Assembly (NCBI GenBank): GCA_947472995.1 | Contig: CANJBO010000004.1 | Coordinates: 1-64,000 of the forward strand | Source of the DNA: Chloroflexota bacterium | GTDB lineage: Bacteria > Chloroflexota > Dehalococcoidia > UBA2979 | Length of the DNA stretch: 64,000 bases | Direction of reading: 5' to 3' | Shown: piece after piece, positions 33,066 through 44,644 of the stretch | Numbering within the stretch: the stretch's first letter is position 1 | How the letters are laid out: each line of letters starts with the position of its first letter | Program-made: the position numbers and the translations under genes | Notes under the pieces: generated by a model | Told to the model about the DNA's origin: nothing | Databases searched by the model: none | What the model saw: only the letters and a program-made list of their open reading frames with translations

Positions 33066-34346
33066 GTGGCGACGCTGGAAGTCCGCTCCCTCTCACGCGC
33101 CGGCTCCGCTGCGAGCGAGCTGCCCGCGGTCGTGGGCGTCTCCTTCACCGTCCGCGAGGGGCGCATCTGCGCCGTCGCCGGCGCGCCCGGCTCCGGGAAG
33201 ACCGCGCTGCTGCGACTGCTCGCCGGACTCGACGCGCGCACGGACGGGGACGTGCTGCTGGACGGGCAGTCGATCGCCGACCAGGCCCCGCACCGTCGAG
33301 GCGTCGGCCTGATGTTCCAGGACCTCGCGCTGTTCCCGCACCTCGACGTGCGCGAGAACATCGCGTTCGGGCTGCGCATGGTCGGCTGGCCGCGCGCCGA
33401 GCGCGAGCAGCGCGTGAACGATCTGCTCGAGGTCGTCGGCCTCGCGGCGCTCGGCTCGGCGCGCATCGACGATCTGACGGACGGCGAGCGGCAGCGCGTC
33501 GCGCTCGCGCGGACACTCGCGCCACAGCCCTCCGTGCTGCTCCTGGACGAGCCGCTCGGCGCGATCGACGAGACGGCCCGCGCGCGCCTGCGCGTCGAGG
33601 TGCGCGCCGTGCTGAACGCGCTGGAGAGCACCGCGATCTTCGCGACACGTGACCTGCAGGACGCCGCGGCGATGGCGGACGACCTCGTGATCCTCGGCGA
33701 GGGGCGCGTGCTGCAGGCCGGCCCGGTCGGCGTCGTCCTCGGCGAGCCCGCCAGCGTCGAGGTCGCCGAGCTCGCCGGCTACGTCACGCTCGCGCACGGC
33801 CCGGTGCGCCGTGGCCGCGTCGAGGAGGCGGGCGTCGGCGCGATCGCCGTCCCGGACGTTCCGGAGACCGAGGCCGCGCGCGTCATGGCGCACCCCTCGG
33901 CGCTGCTCGCGGTGCCGGCCGACAGCGGGCTGGGATCGGGCATCGTCGGCGCCGTCGTGCGGACGCGGGCGCTGGGGCCGACGTGGTGCGTGGACATCGC
34001 GATCGGCAATCGCGTCGTGGAGACGCGCTGGGAGTGGGACCTCGTCCCGCCGCGCACGGGCACGCGCCTCGCCATCGCCGCGCGTCCCGGCACGCTCCGC
34101 GTGTTCGTGACCAGCCTCGTGGACCTGCCCGCGCCGGGCGTCCCCTCCGTCGCGACCTCGGACGCCGCGCCGCCGTCGTACGTCAGCCCGCGGTCCGCCC
34201 CGCCCCCGCCCTCGCCGTCAACGGTCGTCGAGGCGCCCGTGCCGGACTCGATGGACGAGACGCCCGCGCCGCCGGCGTTCGAGGCACCCGCGTCCAACGC
34301 GCCGGCACGCCCGGAGCAGCGCCACCGCGAGATGCCGCTCAACTAG
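33066..34346 (+). CDS. ABC transporter ATPase, ThiQ/FbpC-like, with altered motifs
   Basis: The 426-residue product has Walker A GAPGSGKTA, Q-loop LMFQDLALFPHLDVREN and Walker B VLLLDEPLGAID. The signature is LTDGERQRVALARTL instead of LSGGQ, and the switch-loop histidine is replaced: FATRDLQDA where family members have THD. A TOBE-like region (GIVGAVVRTRALGPTWCV) follows, then a 70-residue Pro/Ala-rich tail unusual for an ATPase. A GGAGG lies before GTG 33066. With the permease it should form an importer, but loss of the switch His predicts weak or altered hydrolysis. Confidence 0.82.
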   Translation: MATLEVRSLSRAGSAASELPAVVGVSFTVREGRICAVAGAPGSGKTALLRLLAGLDARTDGDVLLDGQSIADQAPHRRGVGLMFQDLALFPHLDVRENIAFGLRMVGWPRAEREQRVNDLLEVVGLAALGSARIDDLTDGERQRVALARTLAPQPSVLLLDEPLGAIDETARARLRVEVRAVLNALESTAIFATRDLQDAAAMADDLVILGEGRVLQAGPVGVVLGEPASVEVAELAGYVTLAHGPVRRGRVEEAGVGAIAVPDVPETEAARVMAHPSALLAVPADSGLGSGIVGAVVRTRALGPTWCVDIAIGNRVVETRWEWDLVPPRTGTRLAIAARPGTLRVFVTSLVDLPAPGVPSVATSDAAPPSYVSPRSAPPPPSPSTVVEAPVPDSMDETPAPPAFEAPASNAPARPEQRHREMPLN

Positions 34347-34405
34347 CGGTGCGTGCAGGGCCGCCCTCGACGGCGCGGAAACGCGGCGGGTAGGCTGGTG
34401 ACGCG

Positions 34406-34945
34406 ATGAGCATCATCTCGCTGAGGCACCTGGACCACCTGATCCACCGCGATCCGGAGCGGCGTGCGCTGCGCGCGCTCGCGCGTCGCCTCGACCGGCT
34501 GCCGGCACGCCGCAGCCCGGACGCCGCGCTCCAGGTGGTGACCGACCTGTCGAAGGATCTGACGACCGCGCGCTACGCCGCGCTGGCGGTCACCGACCGC
34601 CACGACCGCACCGAGGGCTTCTACACCGCCGGCGTCGACCCGAAGATCATGGCGCGGCTGCGCACGCCTCCGCAGGGCCACGGCCCGCTCGGCTCGCTGC
34701 GGTACGACGGCAAGCCCGTGCGCTTCGACGACGTGCGCGACCACGCGAAGGCGTTCGGCTTCCCGCCCTCGCACCCGGAGATGCAGCGCCTGTGCGGTGT
34801 GGCGATCTGGGCGCGGGGCGAGGTGCGCGGCGCGCTGTACATCGCGGACCGCACCGACGGCCGCCCGTTCACTGACGACGACGAGGAGACGCTGATCACG
34901 CTGGCGGCGCATGCCTCGCACGTTGTCGAGACTGAGTGGTACTAG
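34406..34945 (+). CDS. GAF-domain protein
   Basis: The 179-residue product has one GAF domain: ALQVVTDLSKDLTTARYAALAV, then FGFPPSHPEMQRLCGVAIW and GEVRGALYIADRTDGRPF followed by TDDDEETLITLAAHASHVVE. No output domain is attached. GAF domains bind small ligands or haem; the partner is unknown. TAGGCT lies nine bases before ATG 34406. The stop context GTGGTACTAGC is repeated 28 bases later, a small direct duplication. Confidence 0.8.
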   Translation: MSIISLRHLDHLIHRDPERRALRALARRLDRLPARRSPDAALQVVTDLSKDLTTARYAALAVTDRHDRTEGFYTAGVDPKIMARLRTPPQGHGPLGSLRYDGKPVRFDDVRDHAKAFGFPPSHPEMQRLCGVAIWARGEVRGALYIADRTDGRPFTDDDEETLITLAAHASHVVETEWY

Positions 34946-34970
34946 CAGGCCGGTACCCGGCGGGGTGGTA

Positions 34971-35288
34971 CTAGCGGCCGACCTCGGTGCGCTCGACGCG
35001 GCGCACCGGCACCAGCTCGGCCTCTTCGAGGACCTGCTCGATCTGCGCGCGGAGGCCGGGGCCGACGTCGGACGCCTGGCAGCGCGGGCAGTTCGGCACC
35101 TCGGGCGCGCCGGTGTCGACCAGGGTCACGAGCACGCCGCCCTCGTCGAGGTGGATGCCGCAGATCGTGTCGACGAGCTTCGTGTAGTAGCGGCGCTCTC
35201 CGCGCGGCTCGGCGTCGTGCAGGATCACCCAGTGCCAGTCGTCACCGAAGTCGTCCAGCGCCTTGCCCACGATCCGCATGTCTGACAT
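34971..35288 (-). CDS. Small protein with CxxC motif, unknown
   Basis: A product of about 105 residues: MSDMRIVGKALDDFGDDWHW, a beta-rich middle (YYTKLVDTICGIHLDEGG) and NCPRCQASDVGPG, where CxxC may bind zinc with Cys/His earlier in the chain. The C-terminus is a short Glu/Arg-rich helix. I recognise no family. ATG 35288 and ATG 35279 are both possible starts. Confidence 0.5.
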   Translation of the reverse strand: MSDMRIVGKALDDFGDDWHWVILHDAEPRGERRYYTKLVDTICGIHLDEGGVLVTLVDTGAPEVPNCPRCQASDVGPGLRAQIEQVLEEAELVPVRRVERTEVGR

Positions 35289-35327
35289 CTCGTGTGTCCT
35301 CGAGGAGTGCACCCGCGTCCGAGGCGA

Positions 35328-36002
35328 TCAGCGCCCGGTCGCGGCCTTCAGGTCCACGTCGAAGGCGACCTTCGCGCCGATCTTCACGCCGTTCGCAGCG
35401 TACCAGCCGATCGGCGCCTCGACGGCGGCGATGTACGTGCCGCTCGGCTGGTGGATGTCGAGCGTGTCCGCGCGCATCGAGCGGATGTCGAGCACCGTCA
35501 TCGAGCGATCCACGAACGCGATGTCGAGGTCGATGTGCGTGTTCTTCATCCAGAACCCGACGTTCACGCCGTCCGGGAACGAGAACAGCATCCCGCGTCC
35601 CTCGAGGCTGCGGCGGCCGGACAGGCCGATGCTGTACTCGCGCTCCGGCGGCACCTCGATCGGCAGGGTCACGCTCGTCGCGCCGGACGTGTACGTCGCG
35701 TGCTTCAGCGACGCGAGCGGCAGCGCCCCCGTCGAGGCGGTCGGCTCGGCGGCGGGCGGCGCACCGGGCGCGCTCGTCGGCGACGAGGCGGCCGGGGTCG
35801 AGGCGCCGGGGGCCGCGGTCGCGGGCAGCGGGGCGTTGACCGTCGGCGTGGGCGCGGTCAGCACCGGCGTCCCGCTCGGCGTCGACGTGGGGGCGGGCCG
35901 GTTCGAGGCGCACCCCGCGACGAGGAGCGCGACGAGCACCGTCGCAGTCGCCGCGCTCAGCGCGACCAGCCGGGCGGGGGATCGAGGGGGGGAGATGGGC
36001 AC
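35328..36002 (-). CDS. DUF192-family lipoprotein
   Basis: From GTG 36002 the 224-residue product has a signal peptide with lipobox LLVAGCAS, a Thr/Pro/Ala linker of about 60 residues and a DUF192 domain: REYSIGLSGRRSLEGRGMLF, FPDGVNVGFWMKNTHIDLDI, then IAAVEAPIGWYAANGVKIG. DUF192 proteins are secreted or membrane-anchored with no established reaction. GAGG is at Shine-Dalgarno distance. In-frame codons upstream (to 36080) lack protein-like character, so I exclude them. Confidence 0.82.
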   Translation of the reverse strand: MPISPPRSPARLVALSAATATVLVALLVAGCASNRPAPTSTPSGTPVLTAPTPTVNAPLPATAAPGASTPAASSPTSAPGAPPAAEPTASTGALPLASLKHATYTSGATSVTLPIEVPPEREYSIGLSGRRSLEGRGMLFSFPDGVNVGFWMKNTHIDLDIAFVDRSMTVLDIRSMRADTLDIHQPSGTYIAAVEAPIGWYAANGVKIGAKVAFDVDLKAATGR

Positions 36003-36110
36003 GTCCTCATCATGGCAGCGCGTCCGCGCCCCGGCAACGAACGCCGAGCGCGCCGTCATCACGCGGCGGGACGTTGACAACGACCCGCGCGGCAGGGGAG
36101 CCTCGTGCCG

Positions 36111-36866
36111 ATGACCACCACACCACCCGGCTCACCCGTCCTCGACCTCGCGATCCGGCTGTGGCCGTCCGTGCGCGACCGCGGCGCGGTCGACGACCCG
36201 AACGACCTCGACACGCTGCTCGCCGCGCAGGGCCAGCCGGGCGCGCCGGGCGTCGAGGGCGGCGTGCGCCGCACGTTCGCGTGCTTCGCCCCGGACGAGG
36301 AGGCGACTTTCGTCCTGCCGACCGGCGAGCGCCCGCGCGACGACGCGGACGCGCGGCTCATCGCGCACATCCTCGTCACGCGCACGCTGCTCGGCGCGGG
36401 GCTGTCGGTGGACCGGCGCGTGCAGGGCGCGGTGGGCGACGCGTACGCGATGACGTGGGCCGTCCGAGGCGCCTACGACGCCTCGCCGCTCGCGCTCGGC
36501 ACCTCGCTCTGGCTCGCCGCGGTCGACCCGCAGCAGGGCTCCGACCACCCGCTGCCGATCGACTGGAGCGCGCCGTACTACGACGACGCCGAGCGCTGGG
36601 ACCTCGACTACCGCCTGTTCTCGCACTACGACATCCGCGAGCGGATGCTCGACTGGATCTCCTTCGCCAGCGTTGCGCCCTCGAGGCATCCCGGCTGCTC
36701 CGTGTGGACGCTGGTCGAGCCGCTGATGCGCATCAGCGACGGCCGCGCGCAGATGGCGCTCGCACTCTTCGGCGACGCCTCAGACGAGTCCGAGGAGGCG
36801 ATCCCGGCCGCCGCCATGCTCGACCGAGCGCGCATCGCCGCGCTGCTGCGCGCCTACGTGGCGTAG
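36111..36866 (+). CDS. Hypothetical protein, unrecognised
   Basis: A 251-residue acidic product without signal peptide or membrane helix. Visible features are SPVLDLAIRLWPSVRDR near the start, RRTFACFAPDEEATFVLPTG, HPLPIDWSAPYYDDAERWDL and a C-terminal DRARIAALLRAYVA. I recognise no family or catalytic motif. Codon use looks like the neighbours. GTG 36105 would add two residues. It is followed nine bases later by the DJ-1/PfpI gene and may be co-transcribed with it. Confidence 0.55.
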   Translation: MTTTPPGSPVLDLAIRLWPSVRDRGAVDDPNDLDTLLAAQGQPGAPGVEGGVRRTFACFAPDEEATFVLPTGERPRDDADARLIAHILVTRTLLGAGLSVDRRVQGAVGDAYAMTWAVRGAYDASPLALGTSLWLAAVDPQQGSDHPLPIDWSAPYYDDAERWDLDYRLFSHYDIRERMLDWISFASVAPSRHPGCSVWTLVEPLMRISDGRAQMALALFGDASDESEEAIPAAAMLDRARIAALLRAYVA

Positions 36867-36875
36867 GGAGACACG

Positions 36876-37507
36876 ATGACTGCCGAGCGAGCCGAGCCGC
36901 GCAGCGTGGGCGTGTTCCTGTTCGACGAGTTCGAGCGCTCGACGTCTTCGGGCCGGTGCAGATGCTCGGCGCGCTGCGCGATCGGTTCCGCATCGTCATG
37001 CTCGGCCCGGAGGCGGACCAGCCGGTGGCGAGCAGCCTTGGTCAGCGCGTGCTGGCGGATCGCGCGTGGGACGACCCCACGCTGCTCGACATCGTCATGG
37101 TGCCGGGCGGGCGCGGGACGCGCGTCGAGGTCACCAACCAGCGGCTGCTGGACGCCGTGACGCGTCATGCGGAGTCGGCGGAGCTCGTGACGTCCGTGTG
37201 CACCGGAGCAGCGATCCTCGCGCGGGCCGGGCTGCTCGACGGCCGGCGGGCGACGTCCAACAAGCGCGCCTTCGCATGGGTGACGTCACAGGGCCCGAAC
37301 GTGGAGTGGATCGCCGAGGCGCGCTGGGTCGAGGACGGCAACCGCATCACCTCCGGCGGCGTCGCCGCCGGCACCGACATGGCGGTCTACCTGATCGCCC
37401 TGCTGCACGATGCCGCGCTGGCCGAGGAGCTCGCCTCGAACCTCGAGTACCGGTGGAACGCCTCGCCGCTGGACGATCCGTTCGCGGCGTATCAGGGGCT
37501 CGTCTAG
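36876..37507 (+). pseudogene. DJ-1/PfpI-family protein, frameshifted near the N-terminus
   Basis: ATG 36876 (with GGGAG upstream) reads RSVGVFLFDEFE and then loses sense; the next frame continues exactly with ALDVFGPVQMLGALRDRFR to the stop at 37507. Restoring one G at 36935 (GAG GCG) gives a normal protein of about 210 residues. SVCTGAAILARAGLLDGRRA holds the nucleophile Cys elbow, and VTSQGPNVEWIAEARWVEDG and SGGVAAGTDMA match the PfpI_2/AraC-type GATase1 group. Whether the indel is real cannot be told here. Confidence 0.75.
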
Positions 37508-37548
37508 TCCTCGACCGTCGATGCCCGGACACAGCGCCCGGACACACA

Positions 37549-37580
37549 ACGAGGCCCGGCGGTGAGCCGGGCCTCGTGCG
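37549..37580. terminator. Bidirectional terminator between convergent genes
   Basis: A 12-bp perfect stem ACGAGGCCCGGC (37549-37560) with GCCGGGCCTCGT (37566-37577), loop GGTGA, flanked by T-containing tails on both strands. It sits between the PfpI-like gene stop and the HAD gene stop. Confidence 0.8.
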
Positions 37581-37612
37581 TGTCTGTGATGCACGGTGCG
37601 TGGGCGGCGCGA

Positions 37613-38062
37613 CTAGCGCGGGATGACCTTGTCGGGGTCGTGGTCGAGGAGCGCGAACGCCTTGATGCGCTCCAGCACGGTCAGCAGCTCGGTGTCATCC
37701 GGGCCGGCCTCGTCGGGGATGTGGTAGCCGCCGAAGGCGTCCACGACGGCCTTGTGGTCGTCGATCACGAAGTCCGGGATCATCGGCACGCCGAGGCCCT
37801 CGAGCTTCGCGTGGTGCTCCTCCAGGGGCTTCACGTAGTAGTTCGTGATCAGGTCGTGGAGGTTGTGGCGCTTCATGTCCCACTCGCGGATGCCGACACC
37901 AGACCAGATGTAAATCTCGTGCCCGGCTTCCTTGAGCGCCTCGAACACGTCGCGCACGTGGTTGCGGAGCGATCCGTTCCACATGATCAGCGTGTTGTCG
38001 ACGTCGAAGAACACGTTCAGCTGGCGCGGCTTGCGCTCGGTGCTGACTTCAGTCTCGGTCAT
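37613..38062 (-). CDS. HAD-superfamily hydrolase
   Basis: The 149-residue product has LNVFFDVDNTLIMWN with the nucleophile Asp and second Asp (DVDNT), IYIWSGVG as motif II (Ser), a Lys in VKPLEEHHAKL and PDFVIDDHKAVVD as the acidic motif IV. There is almost no cap domain, so a protein or large substrate, or a nucleotide, is possible. GGAGG precedes ATG 38062. The specific substrate is unknown. Confidence 0.8.
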   Translation of the reverse strand: MTETEVSTERKPRQLNVFFDVDNTLIMWNGSLRNHVRDVFEALKEAGHEIYIWSGVGIREWDMKRHNLHDLITNYYVKPLEEHHAKLEGLGVPMIPDFVIDDHKAVVDAFGGYHIPDEAGPDDTELLTVLERIKAFALLDHDPDKVIPR

Positions 38063-38229
38063 TGGTGCCTCCGAGGGCGGTGCAGCCGGCGAGGATGGCG
38101 GCTGCGTGGCAGGATTCGTGGATCCCCGATGCCCGGGTGACCCCGCTCCTGCCTCTATCGTACTGCTTCAGGGCGACACATTACACACGGATTCCTCCGC
38201 AGTCACGCGCCGCCGCGAGGCGTGGCGGC

Positions 38230-40878
<2,649 letters not shown>

Positions 40879-40902
40879 CTCGATCCCCCGTCCGCCGTCC
40901 GC

Positions 40903-41415
40903 CTAGGGCAACGAGTCTACGTAATCGAGGACGAATTGGAGCGCGGCGTCCGCGGCCTGCCGCTTGTTCTCCTGGCGCGTGCCGGTGAACTGGTGGCGCA
41001 GCGCGCGCTCGTAGCCCTCGGCGGCGAGCGCCACGAAGTACATGCCGGCGGGGCGCAGCGGGTTACCGACGTCGCTGGCGACGCCCGTCTCCGCGATGGC
41101 GAGGTCGCTGCGCATCGCCTCGCGCACCCCGCGCGCCAGTGCGAGGACGGCCGGCTCGCTCACCGAGCCCTCCGCGAGGAGCATCTCACCGTCCACGCCC
41201 AGCAGATCGACCTTCGGCTCCCGCGCGTAGGGGGCGATGCCGCCCACGAACACGCGCGAGGCGCCCGGCACGTCGGTCACGAGGTGCCCGATCAGCCCGC
41301 CCACGCTGGCCTCGGCGGTCGCGAGGGTGAGGCCGCGCGCGGCAAGCGCCTCGACGACGCGGGCGGCGAGTTCGCTCGACGGGCCGGGTCGGCCGGGAGG
41401 GTCGGGGTCAGGCAC
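40903..41415 (-). CDS. CinA C-terminal family (nicotinamide-nucleotide amidohydrolase-like)
   Basis: From GTG 41415 the 170-residue product has LTLATAEASVGGLIGHLVTD, the CinA active-site Ser region, FVGGIAPYAREPKVDLLGV and AIAETGVASDVGNPLRPAG. Stand-alone CinA-C (PncC) deamidates nicotinamide mononucleotide in NAD salvage. ESCTGG is the common motif; here it reads EASVGG, so activity is not certain. Confidence 0.8.
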   Translation of the reverse strand: MPDPDPPGRPGPSSELAARVVEALAARGLTLATAEASVGGLIGHLVTDVPGASRVFVGGIAPYAREPKVDLLGVDGEMLLAEGSVSEPAVLALARGVREAMRSDLAIAETGVASDVGNPLRPAGMYFVALAAEGYERALRHQFTGTRQENKRQAADAALQFVLDYVDSLP

Positions 41416-41509
41416 GAGGGCTCCTGCGGGTGCGCGGGCACGGGAGGTGAGTATCGCGGTGCGGACGTGGCTTGTCCTGCGCGGGCGGCGCTCGTAGGCT
41501 GGCGGGACG

Positions 41510-42739
41510 ATGAGCGACACCGGCGGCGGCTTTACCGACGAGGCGATCGAGGCGCTGCTGGCGCCTGCGATCCGCCGCCTGCCGCCCCCCACCTCGCTCT
41601 CCCCGCTGCCGTACGACCTGAACGCCGGCGTCCCCGACCGCGACACGCTGCCGTGGGAGATCCTGGCCGACGCCGCGCGCGATGCCCTCGCCGAGGATCC
41701 CGGCGGCGCCCTCACCTACGGCGGGACGATGGGCTACGAGCCGCTGCGCGCGTGGATCGCCGCGCGGCAGTCCGCCGAGACCGGCCTCGACGTCACGTCC
41801 GCGCACGTCACGCTGACCGCGGGGAGCGCGCAGGGGATCGACAACATCGCGGCGGCGTTCATCGCGCCGGGCGATGTCGTCGTCACGGGTGCGCCCACGT
41901 ACCCCGGCGCGATCCGCACGTTCCGGGCGCGTGGCGCCGTGGTCATCGACGTGCCGCAGGACGACGACGGGATGATCATGCCGGCGCTGGAGCGCGTGCT
42001 GGAGACGCGCCGCATGACCGGCCAGCAGGCCAAGCTCATCTACGTCACCGCGAACTACGACAACCCCTCCGGCAGCACGCTGCCGCTCGAGCGGCGCGAG
42101 GCGCTGGTCCGCATCGCGCGCGCCCACGGCGTGCTGATCCTCGAGGACGACGCGTACACCGGCATCGACCTCGACGGCCCGCCGCCGCGATCGCTGTTCT
42201 CGATCGCCGGGGGCAACGGCATCCTGCGCTGCGGCACGTTCTCCAAGACGATCGCGACGGGCCTGCGCGTCGGCTGGACCGTCGCCGACCCCGCGATCAC
42301 GAGGCGCCTCGCGTTCGCGCGCTTCGACAACGGTGCGTCGCCGTTCCTGCACCGGATGGTGCTGAAGTACCTCGAGTCCGGCGCGTTCGACCCGCACGTG
42401 CAGATGCTGTGCGACCTCTATCGCGAGCGACGCGATGTCTGCGCGCAGGCGCTGATGGACTTCGCCGAGCCGTACGTCACGTTCCGCCGTCCCGCCGGCG
42501 GGTTCTTCTTCTGGCTGCACCTCCGGCCCGGCCTGACCGGCCAGGCGGTGTTCGAGGCGGCCGCGCGGCATGGCGTCGCGGTCACCCCCGGCACCGGCTA
42601 CTACGCGAACGGGGGCGGCGAGGATCGTGTACGCCTCGTGTTCTCCGCGTTGCCGCCGGAGGAGCTGCGGATGGCCATCGCGGCGTTCGCGGAGGGGCTG
42701 GCGGAGGCCGCCTCGGCGGTGGGCGCGTCCGCGCGGTAG
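41510..42739 (+). CDS. PLP-dependent aminotransferase, class I/II (copy 1)
   Basis: The 409-residue product shows LNAGVPDRDTLPWE near the start, VTLTAGSAQGIDNIAAAFI, VTANYDNPSGSTLPLERRE (Asn/Asp/Tyr contacts), LILEDDAYTGIDLDG and RCGTFSKTIATGLRVGW, where Lys forms the PLP aldimine. This matches the LysN/alpha-aminoadipate and 2-aminotransferase group related to MocR cores. TAGGCT is nine bases before ATG 41510. A paralogue follows downstream with its own promoter, so the two are a tandem duplication that has diverged. Confidence 0.88.
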   Translation: MSDTGGGFTDEAIEALLAPAIRRLPPPTSLSPLPYDLNAGVPDRDTLPWEILADAARDALAEDPGGALTYGGTMGYEPLRAWIAARQSAETGLDVTSAHVTLTAGSAQGIDNIAAAFIAPGDVVVTGAPTYPGAIRTFRARGAVVIDVPQDDDGMIMPALERVLETRRMTGQQAKLIYVTANYDNPSGSTLPLERREALVRIARAHGVLILEDDAYTGIDLDGPPPRSLFSIAGGNGILRCGTFSKTIATGLRVGWTVADPAITRRLAFARFDNGASPFLHRMVLKYLESGAFDPHVQMLCDLYRERRDVCAQALMDFAEPYVTFRRPAGGFFFWLHLRPGLTGQAVFEAAARHGVAVTPGTGYYANGGGEDRVRLVFSALPPEELRMAIAAFAEGLAEAASAVGASAR

Positions 42740-42760
42740 GAATATCCACGCACAAACGTG

Positions 42761-42789
42761 TTGCCGAGCGATTTCACAGAACATAGGAT
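42761..42789 (+). promoter_or_regulatory. Sigma-70-like promoter of aminotransferase copy 2
   Basis: TTGCCG (42761-42766), exactly 17 bases, then TAGGAT (42784-42789), about 75 bases before GTG 42865. The stretch is AT-rich against its surroundings. It implies independent expression of the second copy. Confidence 0.6.
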
Positions 42790-42864
42790 GGGCGGATTCC
42801 CACGGGATGACCCGCGCGGCGATCCCATCTAGGGACGGGCCGGCGGGAGTCAGGGGCGGACAAC

Positions 42865-44154
42865 GTGACGGTGGATTCGACCCGTTCGCTCGCCGACGAG
42901 GCCGCCCGGCAGTGGGCGGAGCGTGAACTCGACGACATGACGAGCGCGGCTGCGAAGTACCTCACCACGGGCTCCGCGACCGACTGGGGCATGGCGACTA
43001 CCATCGAATCGGTCGTCCCGCCGATCACCCTGGGCAGCGGCATCCCCGACCCCACGACGCTCCCGCGACAGGCGCTGGCCGAGGCGATGGCGCGCGCCGT
43101 GGACACGGACGCCCTCGACGACAGTCCGCTGCGCTACGGAGGGCCCGAGGGCTACGAGCCGCTGCGCGACATCATCGCCCAGCGCTATACACGCGACCGC
43201 GGCTTCGCCGTCGGCCCCGAGTACTTCCTCCTCACCAACGGCTCCGCGGGGGCCATCGATCAGATCTGCGCCGCGTTCGTCACCCCGGGCGACGTGATCA
43301 TCACCGAGGCGCCCACCTTCTCCGGCACCCTGCGCACCTTTCGCGGCCACTCCGCCGAGATCGTCCCGATCGACATGGACGAGCACGGCATGGTCGTCGA
43401 GGACCTCGAACCGCTGATCGAGCAGCTCACGGCGCAGGGCAAGCGCGTGAAGCTCATCTACACGATCAGCAACTTCCACAACCCGATGGGCGTCACGCTC
43501 TCCCAGCCGCGCCGCGAGGAACTGATCCGCGTCGCCGCGCGCCACGGCGCGTTCGTCCTCGACGACGACGCGTACGGCGACCTGTACTTCCCCGGCTGGG
43601 ACCGCCCCCCGGCACTGTCCGCGCTGTCCGAGTGCAACGGCGTGATCACCGTCGGCACGTTCTCCAAGATCATCGCGACCGGCCTGCGCGTCGGCTGGAT
43701 CCACGCGACGCCCGAGGTCCTCGATCGCGTCACGCGCGTCCGCTTCGAGATGGGCAACAGCCCGCTGCTCCAGAAGATGCTCTACGAGTTCGCGAAGGAC
43801 GGGCAGCTGGACCGGCACATTGAGTCGATGCGGAAGCTGTACCTGCGCAAGCTGGACGCGCTCTGCGACTCGCTGCGCGAGCACTGCGAGCCGTACGTGA
43901 AGTTCCGCCGCCCGTACGGCGGGTTCTTCCTCTGGGTCGACCTGCTGGGCGGCCTCGACGGGCGCGAGGTGCAGCAGGCGGCCATCGCCGAGGGGCTGAT
44001 CGCCGCTGCGGGCTACGGCTTCTTCCCGGACCGCGTCGACCGCGGCGACCACATGCGGCTGTCGTTCTCGTGGGTGTCGGAGGAGGAGCTCGTCGAATCG
44101 GCGAAGCGCCTCGCGACCGCGTGCGAGAAGCTCTCGGCGCGCACGACGGGCTAG
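42865..44154 (+). CDS. PLP-dependent aminotransferase, class I/II (copy 2)
   Basis: The 429-residue product is a paralogue of the gene just upstream: LGSGIPDPTTLPRQ, FLLTNGSAGAIDQICAAFV, YTISNFHNPMGVTLSQPRRE, FVLDDDAYGDLYFPG and TVGTFSKIIATGLRVGW with the PLP Lys. It has a 45-residue N-terminal extension. GTG 42865 is the start. Substrate is unknown; the family covers 2-aminoadipate, branched-chain and aromatic amino acids. The pair may act in one catabolic pathway with different substrates. Confidence 0.88.
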   Translation: MTVDSTRSLADEAARQWAERELDDMTSAAAKYLTTGSATDWGMATTIESVVPPITLGSGIPDPTTLPRQALAEAMARAVDTDALDDSPLRYGGPEGYEPLRDIIAQRYTRDRGFAVGPEYFLLTNGSAGAIDQICAAFVTPGDVIITEAPTFSGTLRTFRGHSAEIVPIDMDEHGMVVEDLEPLIEQLTAQGKRVKLIYTISNFHNPMGVTLSQPRREELIRVAARHGAFVLDDDAYGDLYFPGWDRPPALSALSECNGVITVGTFSKIIATGLRVGWIHATPEVLDRVTRVRFEMGNSPLLQKMLYEFAKDGQLDRHIESMRKLYLRKLDALCDSLREHCEPYVKFRRPYGGFFLWVDLLGGLDGREVQQAAIAEGLIAAAGYGFFPDRVDRGDHMRLSFSWVSEEELVESAKRLATACEKLSARTTG

Positions 44155-44271
44155 TGGCCCGCGCCGTCGCTTCTCCCGCCATCACATTCGATGTAGCACG
44201 ACGTACAATCCTCCCGCTCGGCGAGGCGCGCGGCAGCGCGACCGGTGCCCGGCGAGGGCTGGAGGTGCGTC

Positions 44272-44562
44272 GTGCCTGAACGTCGGATCCCGCGCGCGTT
44301 CAATCTCCCGTGGGGCAGCGGCCTCGTCCTCGAGGAAGCGGCGATCGAGGGCGGCTTGCACGCGCCCTCGATCCAGCTGCTGCGCTACGAGCTCGGCCAG
44401 AACAAGGGGCAGACGGCGGTGCGCTTCGCCGCGTACGGGGTGGAGGGCACGCTGGAGCAGCGGCCCCTGATCGTGAACGAGCGGGAGATCGCCAGCCTCC
44501 GCGCGGAGATATCGCGCTCGCCGCGCCTGAAGGCGCTGCTCAAGCGCCTCGTCGAGGACTAG
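44272..44562 (+). CDS. Small hypothetical protein
   Basis: A 96-residue product from GTG 44272, eight bases after GGAGG. It reads VPERRIPRAFNLPWGSGLVL, a beta-rich middle (HAPSIQLLRYELGQNKG) and a helical Arg/Lys-rich end (LKALLKRLVED). No family recognised. A -10-like TACAAT lies at 44204-44209, which supports it as a real, separately transcribed gene. Confidence 0.6.
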   Translation: MPERRIPRAFNLPWGSGLVLEEAAIEGGLHAPSIQLLRYELGQNKGQTAVRFAAYGVEGTLEQRPLIVNEREIASLRAEISRSPRLKALLKRLVED

Positions 44563-44644
44563 CCGCGCTGCGGGGCGACCGAGGTGACGCGCCGCCGTAT
44601 CGCGCGAGCCCGTCGCGCCTCTATGCTGCCCGGCGGGGGCACAC

